45,000 nucleotides of DNA from Symbiodinium natans (lineage: Eukaryota; Sar; Dinophyceae; Suessiales; Symbiodiniaceae): positions 284,528 through 329,527 of the forward strand of contig CAJNDS010001057.1 in the NCBI GenBank assembly GCA_905221605.1, read 5' to 3'. The notes under the pieces were generated by a model that had not been told where the DNA came from, ran no database searches, and was given only the letters and a program-made list of their open reading frames with translations. Of this stretch, positions 17,900 to 28,922 are shown piece after piece. The translations under genes and the position numbers were made by a program. Within the stretch, counting starts at the first letter, position 1. Each line of letters starts with the position of its first letter.

Positions 17900-19261
17900 T
17901 CACATTCGCGTCCACCAGACAGAGTCCGAGTCAAGAAAGATATCTTGTTCTGGCAGCACATCCAGGACAGCTTCACGTGTACCCCCGACTCCGTAGCGGA
18001 AATCGTGGCCGGCCAAGATCCCTCCAGGAGACACTTTGTGGCGCCAGGCCCCGACGTCCGCTACGACAGGCTCATAAAAATGATCAGCGTCCACGAAGAC
18101 AACATCCACCGCCTGGTCCCCCACCACACCTACGGGGTCGTCGGTCGTCATGGCCATGTGCAGGAAGACTCGTGGCCCCAAGAGTGAGCAGAATGAAATC
18201 ACTGGATGCACCATGTACCACGGAGCAGCACATGGCTCAAAGCCCAATTCTTCGAAAGGCTTGGCATAAAGCGCCTGGAGCGTGCTGTTGTACTCGTACC
18301 AGTCCACGGTGTGAAGCTCTGATAAAAGGCCGGCCCCGAACTGGGCCAGGTACCTCGTCATTTCGGCATTGTAAGTTCCAAGCTCGACCATGACAAGGCC
18401 TTTCTTCTCTTTTGGGCCCTCGGGCCGCAGATGGAAGGTTGGTCGGGAATGGAAGGTCTCTCGCAGAAGCCGGATTAACGTCGTACCACGATGTTCCACG
18501 CCCATGCTCTCAAAGTCGCTCGTCTTCATCGCTGGGTGGTTGCTCATGGTGGCCCGCGGCAGGCGCAAATGCGATAAGGGGGAGGCTGCCCAGGGATCAC
18601 CAAGCTTCAGCTGGTTTACTTCATAGATGTAAGTATTAATCACTTGGGCTGTCTCACGCACAGCCAGTACAGAATGAAGAGCCGTCCGCAGTGCTGCAAA
18701 GACGTCTGGCCAACCATACTTGGCCGCGGAGGGCCAGCACAGCTTCGCGGGAATGACAGAGGATGTGTTTTGCTTTTCAGCATTCAATATGACTCTTTCC
18801 ATGCAGCTTCTGAATGCCTTCGTTGAAGCTGGTGTCAGGCATCGCTGTAGCTGCTGTAGTACCTGCAATAGCCTCGATGATTCCTGGGCCACGCAAAATG
18901 CATTTCTGGCCAGCGGATACATGCGCAACTGCGGATCGGCGGTAACAAAACCAGGACTTGCGAGCAAATGCAGCATGAAAAAACCGCTGCTGGAAGAAAT
19001 GTTCCAGCCTGTGGAGGAGCAGCAGAGTTGCTGGTTCCAGTAGCGCGAAGCTCCGTCCCTTTCATGTGCGTTGTAGCAATCATCTCTGCTTCCTGCCGCT
19101 AGATCTGCGCAGCACGTGCAGGGCTCCCGTGCATTCTCCTCCGAACCGAAGACGTGAAAGAGCAGATTGTGATTGCGAGGTGCCAGAAACTGGACTATTT
19201 GCTCCCCATTTGCCAGCAATGGCAAACAGCACAGACCCAATGCCTTCCTGGTGAAGACCAT
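17900..19261 (-). CDS. Class I SAM-dependent methyltransferase (Methyltransf_24-like), intronless
   Basis: A 453-codon frame runs from ATG at 19261 to TGA at 17900. The C-terminal 164 residues form a class I methyltransferase fold: motif I VMVELGTYNAEM (about residues 290-301), acidic VDWYEY at about 320, VDVVFVDADHFYEPVV at about 385-400, and SPGGILAGHDF at about 411-421. This matches the family that reads D-A-D-H and P-G-G-x-x-x-G-H-D. The usual second Gly of motif I is missing (GTYNAE), an unusual binding loop. The N-terminal 280 residues are Cys-rich with a basic start and have no domain I know. The frame stays open above the ATG to 19387 without another ATG, so an upstream exon is possible. 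The substrate cannot be inferred. Confidence 0.82.
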   Translation of the reverse strand: MVFTRKALGLCCLPLLANGEQIVQFLAPRNHNLLFHVFGSEENAREPCTCCADLAAGSRDDCYNAHERDGASRYWNQQLCCSSTGWNISSSSGFFMLHLLASPGFVTADPQLRMYPLARNAFCVAQESSRLLQVLQQLQRCLTPASTKAFRSCMERVILNAEKQNTSSVIPAKLCWPSAAKYGWPDVFAALRTALHSVLAVRETAQVINTYIYEVNQLKLGDPWAASPLSHLRLPRATMSNHPAMKTSDFESMGVEHRGTTLIRLLRETFHSRPTFHLRPEGPKEKKGLVMVELGTYNAEMTRYLAQFGAGLLSELHTVDWYEYNSTLQALYAKPFEELGFEPCAAPWYMVHPVISFCSLLGPRVFLHMAMTTDDPVGVVGDQAVDVVFVDADHFYEPVVADVGAWRHKVSPGGILAGHDFRYGVGGTREAVLDVLPEQDIFLDSDSVWWTRM

Positions 19262-19387
19262 GAAACACTCAACTTTCAACCATCCCGTTTGGGAGGTACT
19301 GTAGAAAGCTACAAGATATTCTGGTATACTGGGTACACTATCATATGCTCTAATGTACTGTAGGCAGAGTCTACTGCTGTACAGCAC

Positions 19388-21500
19388 ACCATGGTATACG
19401 ATTGTGAAGCTGGCTCAAAGTTCTTGGATTTGGGATTTGGCAGACTTACAGTGTCGGCGGTGGTAGGTATGAAAATCCTGCGGAGTTCTACAAGGTTCAG
19501 AGCTTGGTTGCGGTTTAGGGGGTGCTTAGGGGTTTAGGTAGAAGGATTACCGTCCTGGGCCAGTACGGTAGGGCTTCCGGGATGCAGGTGTAAGGGGAAG
19601 TTTGGTGGTGGGGGAATACGATTGAAGGGTTTCAGGGTTTAAGGCATCTTTTCTCTGAGTTTGGCTTTGGATGCTTCGGCTGCAAATTATCGGATTCAAG
19701 CTTCCGGTCGCAGGCGTAACTCTGAAGTGAATCGTTCATGGCTCAAGTTCGGGCTCAGGTTTTTGGGGGGGTTTTGAAGCATCTTATGGCGATTGTTCCT
19801 TCTATGTTTATTCAATAATTATCAAAATTCAAAAGCAATACTCTGAAGATCGTGGCAGCTCCATGTGCGAGGCTGCGCGTGCACTACTTTAGTTCATCAC
19901 TACTTTGGCCCTCGAAAGACATCGAAAGACTGAAGGTGTCTGTTTTTGTCTTTTGGTTTTGAAGGTTCTTGCATTTAGGGATTCGGGTTTGGCGCTATAT
20001 GGTTCAGGGCTATATAAACCGGATTCTGCGCCCCGCCGCCGGCAACACCTCCTTGCTTGGGTTCCTTTCGCCGGTCTGCTTAGATCGCGCAACATTTTGC
20101 TTCCGCCATGCTGGGCCTCTGCACATCTCTGCACTGCTGAGGTCTGTGAGCCCTGTACAAGGATGGTTGATGCCACACAGAAAGCTGTACGGCAGATTCG
20201 ACCCCAGTCACCGGGCAGGAACAGAACTTGAACATCATCCAGCCGCGGCATAGCTGCCCTGGCTTCCGAGGCATCAGTCTATCCATCCGTAGTGGCCAAC
20301 CTGTCCAGGTCCAGGCAGGAAGCAGTGATCACTCTTTATTTACAATCAGAATCAATTGTATCAGCCTTGTCGCAATGGATTTCGAAGTCACGATGATCGA
20401 AAGGACTGCCAAGACTAATCCAGCCTGCACGCTTGAGGCTGTTGAATTTGCAGTTCACGAAAACCCAACCGCAGCTGAGACATAAGCTGTCGCAAGGACC
20501 ACAGAAGATGGCCCTGCCGTCACTCCGCCTGCAACGTGGCATGTCGAGGCACGAGCTTAAACGAGCTTACATGAAGTGCAGCTCCCTGGACATGTCGACA
20601 TGCCTTGCTCCGGCACACGGATGCTCCCATGACCTTCAGCATTGCATCCACGGCACGAATGCAAATACTGGCTTCGGACAATACCGGGGGTTACGGGCCA
20701 CGTTATGTGGAAGATGATGGACTTGGTGAAAAGATTCTGTGGAAGGGTATGGGGTCTAGGATATGAAGGGTATCCGTACCTCGACTTCGGAAAACATGGG
20801 GGGTTATACCATCAGTGCCATGCGCTAAGAAGCGATTGTATTGTAACAGAGAGCGTTGGCCATCTGTCACTTGCTTGTTGGATCTGTCGCATTATTTTCC
20901 AAACACTAACGCTCACACTGGTCCCACAAAACCTCCCGCATTCCAAGACACTGAGAATGGTAGGCAATCGTCTTTGTAAGTTTCGTACATGCCGCCGAGA
21001 TATCCCAAGTCTACGCGAATTACGTTGCCGCGCGGCTGGCATGCCAGTATGCATTTCTACCTACTCGGAACTCAGCATCGCGCTCATCCCAAGCGGCATT
21101 GAGCTTCTGCAGCTCTGTCACAGTCTCCTTTCTTCTTGGGACAAGCCCAGAGGTCAAATTACAGATACGCACGTCACAACCAGCTAGAAAACTGCGTGCG
21201 CTCCTCCCTCGAGCTCACGAGAGCCTGGGCAGAGAACTTTTCTATTCTTCCATCCTTTGCATGCGCCAGTCGGCATTTGCAGCCAGATCTACAGTAAAGA
21301 GCTCCAACACTTTATGAACAGATTCCGTCTGCAGGCTTCTGGGAGGGGGTGGAGCTCCTGGGGTTGTCGGATTTTAGGGCTGTGGGGTGCTGGCATGCTG
21401 GCGCAACTTTCCCAGGCCCCTCTTTTCAGTTGCCTGGAATGTGCGTGATGATCGATCTTGCTAATCCTGTGCTCAGTCCTGTTAGCGGGTATACAGATTA
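19388..21500. other. No confident gene; scattered telomere-like DNA then ordinary intergenic DNA
   Basis: Telomere-like fragments are at 19505-19540 and 19625-19640. Open frames such as 20642-21187 on the plus strand have no ATG at their start and no recognisable motif, so they are not called. Confidence 0.4.
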
Positions 21501-21537
21501 TACAGTCAGTTGCGCGAAAAGCAGGAACCTGGGGGTT

Positions 21538-21900
21538 CATTTCCTGTGGCAGGCGCGTGGCGTGTTCCAGCATTGCATATATTTTCACATATTTCAGGAA
21601 CCGGCCGGCGAAGCGGCAGGAAAATGTTTGACCCAGGGCGGGGGGTCCCTGGCAACCCTGGCGTAGCTTCATGCTAGCAAACCTGCAATGTTGGAGTTAA
21701 CATGAGTCTGAGACTTGAACGAGATTCTTCTAAAACCGCAGTGTTGCAGCTTTGTACAGTGTCGAGAGAAGAGGCAGGAAAATGGATAAGCCGGAGGGTG
21801 CTCCCAGGCAAGCGATAATATTCATTCACCGTGGCGGGTGCGTGGCGGGTGATTCCTGGACCCAGGCATAGCTTTATGCTAGCAAGCCTAACTTTCCTGG
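21538..21900. repeat. Diverged tandem duplication
   Basis: Shared blocks include TTCATT-CCTGTGGCAGGCGCG and TTCATT-CACCGTGGCGGGTGCG, GGCAGGAAAATG, GTAGCTTCATGCTAGCAAACCT and ATAGCTTTATGCTAGCAAGCCT, then AACCGCAGTGTTGCAGC and AACTGCAGTGTTGCAGC. The order is partly rearranged and one copy is shortened, so the spacing varies between about 205 and 290 bases. Confidence 0.7.
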
Positions 21901-22222
21901 ATAAAGAGTCTTGTCAGAACTGCAGTGTTGCAGCATCGCACATGTGCGTAATGCAAGGGCTGCTAGGTGCACAAATGCTTGACATATGTGACTGAACGTG
22001 AATGATGCTTTACAGTACTGCCACTACCCTCACTATCCCTCACTCCTCTGCATTTGTTTGCGCTCTTGATGCTAACATGTTGAATCACGAGAAATATTTC
22101 TGCAAAGACAACCAGGGGCTACTTTGCCGCAGGCAGTGTGGGACATGACACGTGCACTTTTTTAAACTGTGCATTTTGTTTTATAAAGGTATGCAACAGC
22201 ATTCCCTTGCGATGCGATGAGC

Positions 22223-22248
22223 GGGGGGGGGGGGGGGGGGGGGGGGGG
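22223..22248. repeat. 26-base uninterrupted G run
   Basis: Pure poly-G. The Gly/Pro ORFs across it are artefacts of the run. Confidence 0.98.
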
Positions 22249-22511
22249 CAGGAGCATTTGTGGCTGGTTTGGCTGTGGCTTGGTGTCTCTGCAAAGACCT
22301 CCCCTCCGAAGAGGAGACCGTCCACATGACTGACGATCATGCCTTTCTGTAGGCATGGCGCGCACATTATTGTACTCCACATTTACTTGAGGCAGCGGGT
22401 CTGCACGTTGATAAAGGTTGGCAATTTCCATTGCTGGATGTTCGGTAGAGCTGTCTTCTCACTTGAGTCAAAGATGTGAAGCCACAACCCTGACGAACAC
22501 AAAAACACCCT

Positions 22512-22594
22512 GCAAGTAGGATCACTCCTGCACATCCATGGACGTTTCAAGACTTCAAAATATGTCAAGTAGGATTCACTCCTGCACATCCACG
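22512..22594. repeat. Two-copy short direct repeat, period 52
   Basis: CAAGTAGGATCACTCCTGCA at 22514 recurs as CAAGTAGGATTCACTCCTGC at 22565, each followed by CATCCATGGAC or CATCCACGGAC. Confidence 0.85.
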
Positions 22595-22629
22595 GACATT
22601 CTTCCAATGCACTCTTTGGTTTTGTTCAC

Positions 22630-23205
22630 CAATTTTGGTTGGTTACCGTTGTATTCTGTTTCTTTTTGGGGGGGCCTGGCTCTGCTCCGACGGGCGCAAC
22701 TGTTCAGCGCGCTGCCTGCCAGTCGAAGGTTGCAGCGAAGTGCTTCACACCATTCAATCTCTTCAGCCGTGCCTTGAGTGTTGCTGGCTGACCTGTCCAT
22801 GGGCAGCAGAATCGGCAGCTCAGGGAAATGAGCAGTCAAATGTCGCCTGTGGGCTGCCAGCTTTGCCAGCTTGTGCCACCTTCCTCCGCTCTGCCTCAGC
22901 TTTCTGCAGCTTCTGCTTGTTCTCCGCTGCCTGCTTGCAAGATCTTGCAAGAAGCTGGACATGATCACACTTCCCTTTTCCATGCAAAGTAGGTCAAAGT
23001 AGGCTCAGGAGGCCTGTCTTTGTGCCTTCAGTCGATCTGCCATTGCTTGCTTCCCCTTAGTTCGAAGCGCGGCTTTGTAGACACATGCCAGCAGCATCCA
23101 GCTGTGCACTGCTTACATGGCTGACATCTCCCACAGGATCTCGGCGCGCTCTTGCCCCGCCCGTCGGCCAGGGTCGTCCAACGGAGCTTGTGCCTGACGC
23201 CCATG
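22630..23205 (-). CDS. Small basic/coiled-coil gene with GC-AG introns of about 60 bases
   Basis: The reading is built by splicing. A first exon ending about 23114 reads APLDDPGRRAGQERAEIL then WEMS. The exon ending at 23014 contains GKQAMADRLKAQRQ. Exon 22847-22954 reads LLARSCKQAAENKQKLQK then AEAERRKVAQAGKAGSPQ (36 codons). Exon 22716-22787 reads PATLKARLKRLNGVKHFA then ATFDWQ (24 codons). A last exon near 22655 reads NTTVTNQNW and stops. Proposed introns 22955-23013 and 22788-22846 are each 59 bases, begin with GC after CAG, end in CAG and lie in phase 0. The third is 60 bases. The joined protein is one uninterrupted helical, K/R/E/Q-rich frame. The first exon-exon join is less certain. 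Function unknown. Confidence 0.55.
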
Positions 23206-24910
23206 TCAACGACACTCGCTCACTTCGATTGCCTAATCCGCATTGATGAGTCTGCATCGCGTTGTCAGACAACGCTGCGCCCGGTTAGTCTCCTCTTGAG
23301 TGTCCAACATGCGGTGCAGTGGGGCATGAGTGCGGCTCTTCCGGCTGTAGGTCCTGACAACTAGGGTCTGTGGAGTGCTGCCCGTGCACTGCTGCAGCAC
23401 TGACATTAGTGTGCACGAACCGGTAACATGCAGAGCCTCACGAGCCCCCTTGTCAGAAGCCTCTCAAGCCGAGCAAATGCCGGACAACATCTCGAGACTT
23501 CACGGGGTTCGGAGATGCACTTCGAGACAATTCGACTTAATTCGACACATGCTGAAAAAGATCTGCCTTTGTTGCCCAGAAGTCGTCAAACCATGCATCC
23601 TGCAGTCAAGATAGTGTCAAAAGCAAAGCCCCACAGAGCTCAACAACCTTCCTGCCTGACACTCGCGTGTGTTATCGCACAAGGAGATACAACGTCCGTT
23701 TGGTACGATCGCCTCCGCTGGCTCCACAAACTTTGGCGCCCGCTTTTGCTTCTTGGCGGAATGCAATTGGCTCCCTGCATGACTTTCTGCCTTAGTAATG
23801 AACTTGTTGAGAAACCTGTTGAACCACCGGAAATGCTTGTGCCCTGTCAGGGACGGAGCTTCATGAAGGGAGACGGTTGCGCGACGCAAGCTTGAGTTCA
23901 GGCGACGAGTGCTCAGTGGCGGCCGTGGCGTCACTGAAAACGAGAGCAAAGGACCGTGCAGAGCGAGGGGATATTGAGGGTGTCCGTTTTCATTCAGCTT
24001 GGCCTTGGCCCGACGTAACCTCGGGCGGGGCGCGGAGCAGGGGAAGCCTGCGCTCTGATGTCATCTGCTTTGATCTTTTTTGCGTGGCGTTTCCTGCACC
24101 ATCCTGCACCATACGCGGTTCCCTAATCAGTGTCAATTATGATTCCAAGCTTTCTTGTGCTTCTGCAGTACTGTCCGAGCAAATATCTCCCGATGAGATC
24201 TCAATTCACATTAGGATTGCATGGCAGCTCATGCACATCGCCTTAGTCCCTTCCCGATGGCTTCTGCGATTCTATAGGACCTCTGCTGCCTCATCTGCTG
24301 CATATCTTATGCTCGTCAGAGATCCAAAGGATTGTGTGGAGCTCGAGGCTCCCTTGAAAGGCTGACCGCCCCCTTGTCCAAAGTCTAAAGGGGCTCTGCA
24401 CCTTGGGTTGAGATGACAAATTGCTTGAACTTGGGTCGCTTCTTCTGGTGGCAGCATACTTATCTTGGCATTTGCCCTCGGAGGCTGGGCCGGGAACAGC
24501 AGCGGTAGTGGCAGGAAAACATGAATGGCTGTGGAAAGCGGAGATGGGGGCAAACCTTCGTGGCAGCAAGCAATGGCACAGCAATCCTTCCAGCACTGAC
24601 TGCTGCACACAATGCTGAAACACCCCGCGCTCCTCTTCATTTTCCTTGTTTTCTTCGGCTGCCTGCCGGAGCATCATGCGCTAGACAAGCGCCAGCGCGC
24701 AATCCGAACACGTCTTCCAAGCACAGCAGCTCCACTACATGCACGCATTCATCAACGAAGAGGCCGGGCCGGAGTATGCGCTATACATCAATGAGTCAGT
24801 GAGTGAACAACGAGATTCCAAGAAACATGCTAAGAACTTAAGAACTTCTTGCCTGCCTTCAAATCAACCTGCAAGGCTGGGAGACTTGAAGCCTGCAACG
24901 CACTACGCAG
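23206..24910. other. No confident gene
   Basis: Several open frames exist. A minus-strand stretch at about 24620-24677 reads MLRQAAEENKENEEER, and a plus-strand frame from 24612 has a hydrophobic start (HPALLFIFLVFFGCL). Neither has supporting splice edges or a known motif. Confidence 0.35.
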
Positions 24911-24913
24911 CTA

Positions 24914-25195
24914 TCACGTCAGCTTAGTGCAAGCCATCCTGAGCCCTCTCAATGCACACACAGCCTGTTCAGAAGGCTCCTTCTTTTGGCGGGGAATGGA
25001 TGTTCCGCACTCTGATGTCGCTCTGCTGTTCTGTTGGATGGCCGGTGCCGAAATAACTCTTGCTTTTCTGAGGGCCTCAGCCGCAAACGATCCCCCGCGA
25101 TTCCCATGCAGAAACGCAGCCAGGCTTCGTGCCGTGTTGCTTGGCAAACACTGGAGTGGTACCTCTGAATCTATGTCCAAAGAAGCCTCAGCCAT
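24914..25195 (-). CDS. Hypothetical 93-residue protein
   Basis: The ATG at 25195 starts MAEASLDIDSEVPLQCLP and the frame continues with AAFLHGNRGGSFAAEALR, ending in a stop at 24914. The sequence just before and across the ATG, GGTAGCCATTTCATGGCT, partly resembles the dinoflagellate spliced leader. A plus-strand frame (25234-25686, ATG, reading MWGNFTCDSCLLELRTKL) lies next to it in the opposite direction. No family recognised. Confidence 0.33.
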   Translation of the reverse strand: MAEASLDIDSEVPLQCLPSNTARSLAAFLHGNRGGSFAAEALRKARVISAPAIQQNSRATSECGTSIPRQKKEPSEQAVCALRGLRMACTKLT

Positions 25196-26411
25196 GAAAT
25201 GGCTACCAGGGAAGCGACAACAATACAGAAAACATGTGGGGCAACTTCACATGCGACAGCTGCCTTCTTGAGCTCCGTACCAAACTAGTCGAGTTGGAGC
25301 CGGCTATGAAGACGCCACGACTGTTCGGCAATGTTCGGCATGTTCGACACAATTGCCACGGTGCAAGGACTGCGGTAAAAACCAAAAGAGCCGGGTGGGC
25401 CAAAACAAGCGAGGCAAAGCGCTGCCAAACCCGAAGCCGCTGCACCTCAATTCGCTCACCGCATCTGCGTTTCATTGAATGCCGCTCACATCTTTACAAC
25501 ATTGTACAAAGGGCACATCTGCAAAGCTGCTGCCCGGAGGTCACCCAGCGTCGAGCCTGCACAGGGTCTGTGAAGCCGTCGCGTGCCCAATCTGGAGTGC
25601 CCATCATGAAACAGAGCTGCCTGCGCTGCCTTTCATTTCAAGCTATTCCAAAATTTGTCCAATATTCCATGCAGTATTCGCACTAATCAACCTCGGGCTG
25701 CAGGAAAATTTCAAAACGGCAGAAACGAACATGCCAATTCCAATCCAGAAAATGCGACCGCACTGTCATGTCCCTGCCAAAATGCCATGCTTTGGAGTAT
25801 GACGGCTTCGAGTGTCCTCAGTGTACTGTAATTTGCGAAGTATTGTGGCTGGCTGACGAGTAGATGTATGCGGTATTATGCGGTGATGCCGCATACCAGT
25901 ATGCCCTTCAACATCTATCCTGGGGAACTCAACCGCGCCCTCAGACACTGCATAGCCTGTCAAGGACCGCAAGGAACATCAAAGTGGAAACTGATGCTTT
26001 CGAACGTCTCCGCAATATACTTTTCCATATAACGATGGAAGGCTGAGGGTGTGGGCTCTGCATCTCGAAAAAACGCGTGCTGTTCTTGATAACAATTATC
26101 ACCTGCATCTTTGATCGAATCCAGCCTGGAGGCAGCTGTATATCGACTTCACGTACCTCGGCCGAATTTTGACTCACGTCGTGTGTTGATTTGTACGGGT
26201 TTGCATGCCCAATACCTCGAACGCTGTAAGATTTTGGCCTGCGAAGGTTGTAGAGGATATTACATGTTCAAAAAGGAGTTGAAGAGGAAGCGCGCGGGCC
26301 ACCATGGATTTGGCTGGAGAGGGACCCGACAGGATTCAGCAATACACGACTGAGCACAAAACTAAAGCCAAAACCGACATTGATCTGTTTTGTTCCGGAC
26401 TTACTCCTTGC

Positions 26412-26996
26412 CTAAAGAGTCAACACGATTCCCATGTTAAGGACGCCGTAGGACGGTAAGATAATGGAAAAACAAAGAGCCCGCGAAGCGCTTAAGCCTC
26501 TTAGGCCTATTGCATGGCCCTCGCTTTGGCGTGGTCTTTGTTTTGCGTCAAAATTGTGCTCCCGTCTAAACACGGTTTTCATCGTGACATGCTGGGCTCT
26601 GGCATCGTCATCGTCCAACATGACAAATATTGACAAATCATGCTCTACATAGTGCCCCACTCGGTCACGCTCGCGTCTTCGCACTTCAGCGTTCGGGGTA
26701 GCGAAAACGTGGCAGGAAACTTTGCTGCCCCTTGGGTTCTTGATGGTTCTTGGACTGCTTTGAACGTGCATCCGAGATTTGCATCTCGGGGTCTTTATGA
26801 ACATCGACTGCACTCCCGCCAGAGTTCTGCGAACAAGCCTCCGAAAACCATCGCCGTTTGGCTTCGGGATCGTTCCCCTGCAAATCGTGCTGCTATGGGT
26901 GCATTGGGTACATGATGCCAAGGTGGGTTTTGACTCGAGCCCATGTACCAAGTCGCACAACTCGTTTCGAACCTCCATCTTGTAAGGGTTGCCCAT
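26412..26996 (-). CDS. Hypothetical protein, 194 codons from the first ATG
   Basis: The frame is open for 246 codons in all, unusually long for chance at this base composition, but the first ATG is at 26996. It contains VGHYVEHDLSIFVMLDDD and many basic residues. No domain or signal peptide is seen. Another frame at 26893-27180 also looks protein-like (GADVWQDRFTSPSTSVTP), so the true frame is uncertain. Confidence 0.28.
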   Translation of the reverse strand: MGNPYKMEVRNELCDLVHGLESKPTLASCTQCTHSSTICRGTIPKPNGDGFRRLVRRTLAGVQSMFIKTPRCKSRMHVQSSPRTIKNPRGSKVSCHVFATPNAEVRRRERDRVGHYVEHDLSIFVMLDDDDARAQHVTMKTVFRREHNFDAKQRPRQSEGHAIGLRGLSASRALCFSIILPSYGVLNMGIVLTL

Positions 26997-27179
26997 CCTG
27001 TTCACAGCTTTCCGATGTGCGTGTATATGTGGTCTTGGCGGATGTCGCTGCGTGCACCACATTGACAACTGGCGTGACGGACGTGGAGGGACTTGTAAAG
27101 CGATCTTGCCACACGTCGGCACCACAGCAAAGCACTTCTCTCCGCTGTCCACCGCCTGGAAAGCTTCCCCGCTGATCCA

Positions 27180-28135
27180 TTAGTTAGCTCCAGCTCGCGG
27201 GCATCATATCCCCAGTCCAGACTCCGGCACCTTCTCGTCCGCGCCCAGGTTTGTCTCTGGTGTCCATGTTCCTGCTAGTGCCTCCGCGAACAGCTGGTGC
27301 GACACATCCAGCGGATCTCTCGTTGCGGTCGGTCCAGTAGCCCTGTGCCTTCAATGGAAGTATGCGGCTTCTCTTTCTGTCGGTTTCTTTCCTTCATTCC
27401 GCTCGCCCTCGTGCTTTTCTAGCTTCACGAGACACTACGAACCATGAGTCCTGCCTGAAAAAATCAACGGGACACTGCTTGCGATTTCACATTTTCGTAA
27501 CCTTCAAAAAGGCGGGGACACAAGATCGCGGCAACGGATTTAAACAAAAAACCAACAAGACGAGGGGTGACGCAGTTTGCGAATTAACGTTTCAGAGCCT
27601 TAAAAACGAAAAAGATGATGGGGACATAGCTCGTGATTTACGATTTGAGAGAGCACAAATAGTCGGAGAGAAAGCATTTTGGCCTTTACAATGCTTGCGA
27701 TTTAACCGCTTGGAAAACATTGGTTGAAAAACGCGATACTGATGAATGCTGCTTCTTGCAATTATTGCCCTGACAATACAGCACTGAGGTCTTGGCACCA
27801 GCGGCTTCATGTCCTAAGATTCTCCGACTGAGACACTCGGCGAAATTCTGCGATACATACAGATACAGCCAAAGTCTTCCTCCGCACTTCTCAGAAGATG
27901 CTTAGATGCGTGCCGGTGTCATGAGGCACAAGTATTCGGATGAAGAAGGCTTCCTGACCCAAAATACGCTTAGAAATGAAGTGAAGGTCTGCTGCAAGGG
28001 AAGACCATGCGACGAGTCAGCGAGAATCTGTACGTCGAAGAGAATCTTGAGGAGCACGAACATAATAGACGGTCAACGCTCCATTCATTCAGCAGTTCAC
28101 AGATGTTCACGGCATCGGTACGGGCTTACCATGGC
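27180..28135. other. No confident gene
   Basis: Ordinary mixed-composition DNA with short open frames only. The 27362-27727 plus-strand frame is Lys/Arg-rich and unrecognised. Confidence 0.35.
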
Positions 28136-28310
28136 TTAATGTCGTATCCTGATTAGTGTGGACCCCTCCAATAATGAAAAGTTTTCAAAAAATAATTCAG
28201 GGGAAAAAAATTTGGTTGCCCCCTACAATAATGAAAAGTTTTTTCGGGCATGGGTTTCGGAAGAGGGAGAAAAAACTTTCCTGAGCTGAGCTCATCTGAG
28301 CTTACCTCAG

Positions 28311-28745
28311 CTAAACCTTGAGGCCTGAGGTTGTCGAGCCCTGAAATCTTCATTCTCCAGGCCAACCCCAAAACTCAGATTTCCTTATAAAATGCTTTTG
28401 TACCGAGGCCGGGCAATCAAATTTCCAAGGGTGTAGTCCAGCAGCTGCCCGAATGCCGTATTATATAAAACCTTTGCTCCCCCGGAATTATATTTTTTGT
28501 GGGCTAGTTGGGTTTGGATCCAGAGGCCTAAGGGCTGAGGCTTCCTAAACCTTGAGGCCTGAGGTTGTCGGGCCCTGATATCTTAAGCCTCCAGGCCAGC
28601 CCCAAAGCTAAGATTTCCTTATAAAATGATTTGTACCGAGGCCGGGCAATCAAATTTCAAAGGGGGTAGTCCAGCAGCTGCCCGAATGCCGTATAATAAA
28701 AACGTTTGCTCCCCCGGAATTATATTTTTCGGCTTGGTTGGGATA
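28311..28745. repeat. Two-copy tandem duplication, period about 234, inside the transposon
   Basis: CTAAACCTTGAGGCCTGAGG starts at 28311 and again at 28545. Both copies continue with TTGTCGNGCCCTGA, TTCCTTATAAAATG, GTACCGAGGCCGGGCAATCA, AGTCCAGCAGCTGCCCGAAT and CCCCCGGAATTATATTTTT. Confidence 0.92.
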
Positions 28746-28785
28746 GGTGGATCCCCTTTAAATTCATATGCAGACAACATTACCT

Positions 28786-28922
28786 AAGAGGAAGAGGAGA
28801 GGAAGAGAAGAGGAAGAGGAGAGGAAGAGGAGAGTAAGAGGAGAGGAAGAGGAGAGGAAGAGGAGAGGAAGAGGAGAGGGAAGAGGAGAGGGAAGAGGAG
28901 CGAAGAGGAAATGAAGAGGAGC
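28786..28922 (+). repeat. GAGGAAGAG purine tract
   Basis: About 135 bases of GAGGAAGAGGAGAGGAAGAG-type repeats, entirely purine except for two or three bases, inside the transposon. Confidence 0.93.

Noticed and set aside
20642-21187. 181-codon plus-strand open frame
   Set aside because: It starts at a TTG rather than ATG, has no motif and no splice-like edges.
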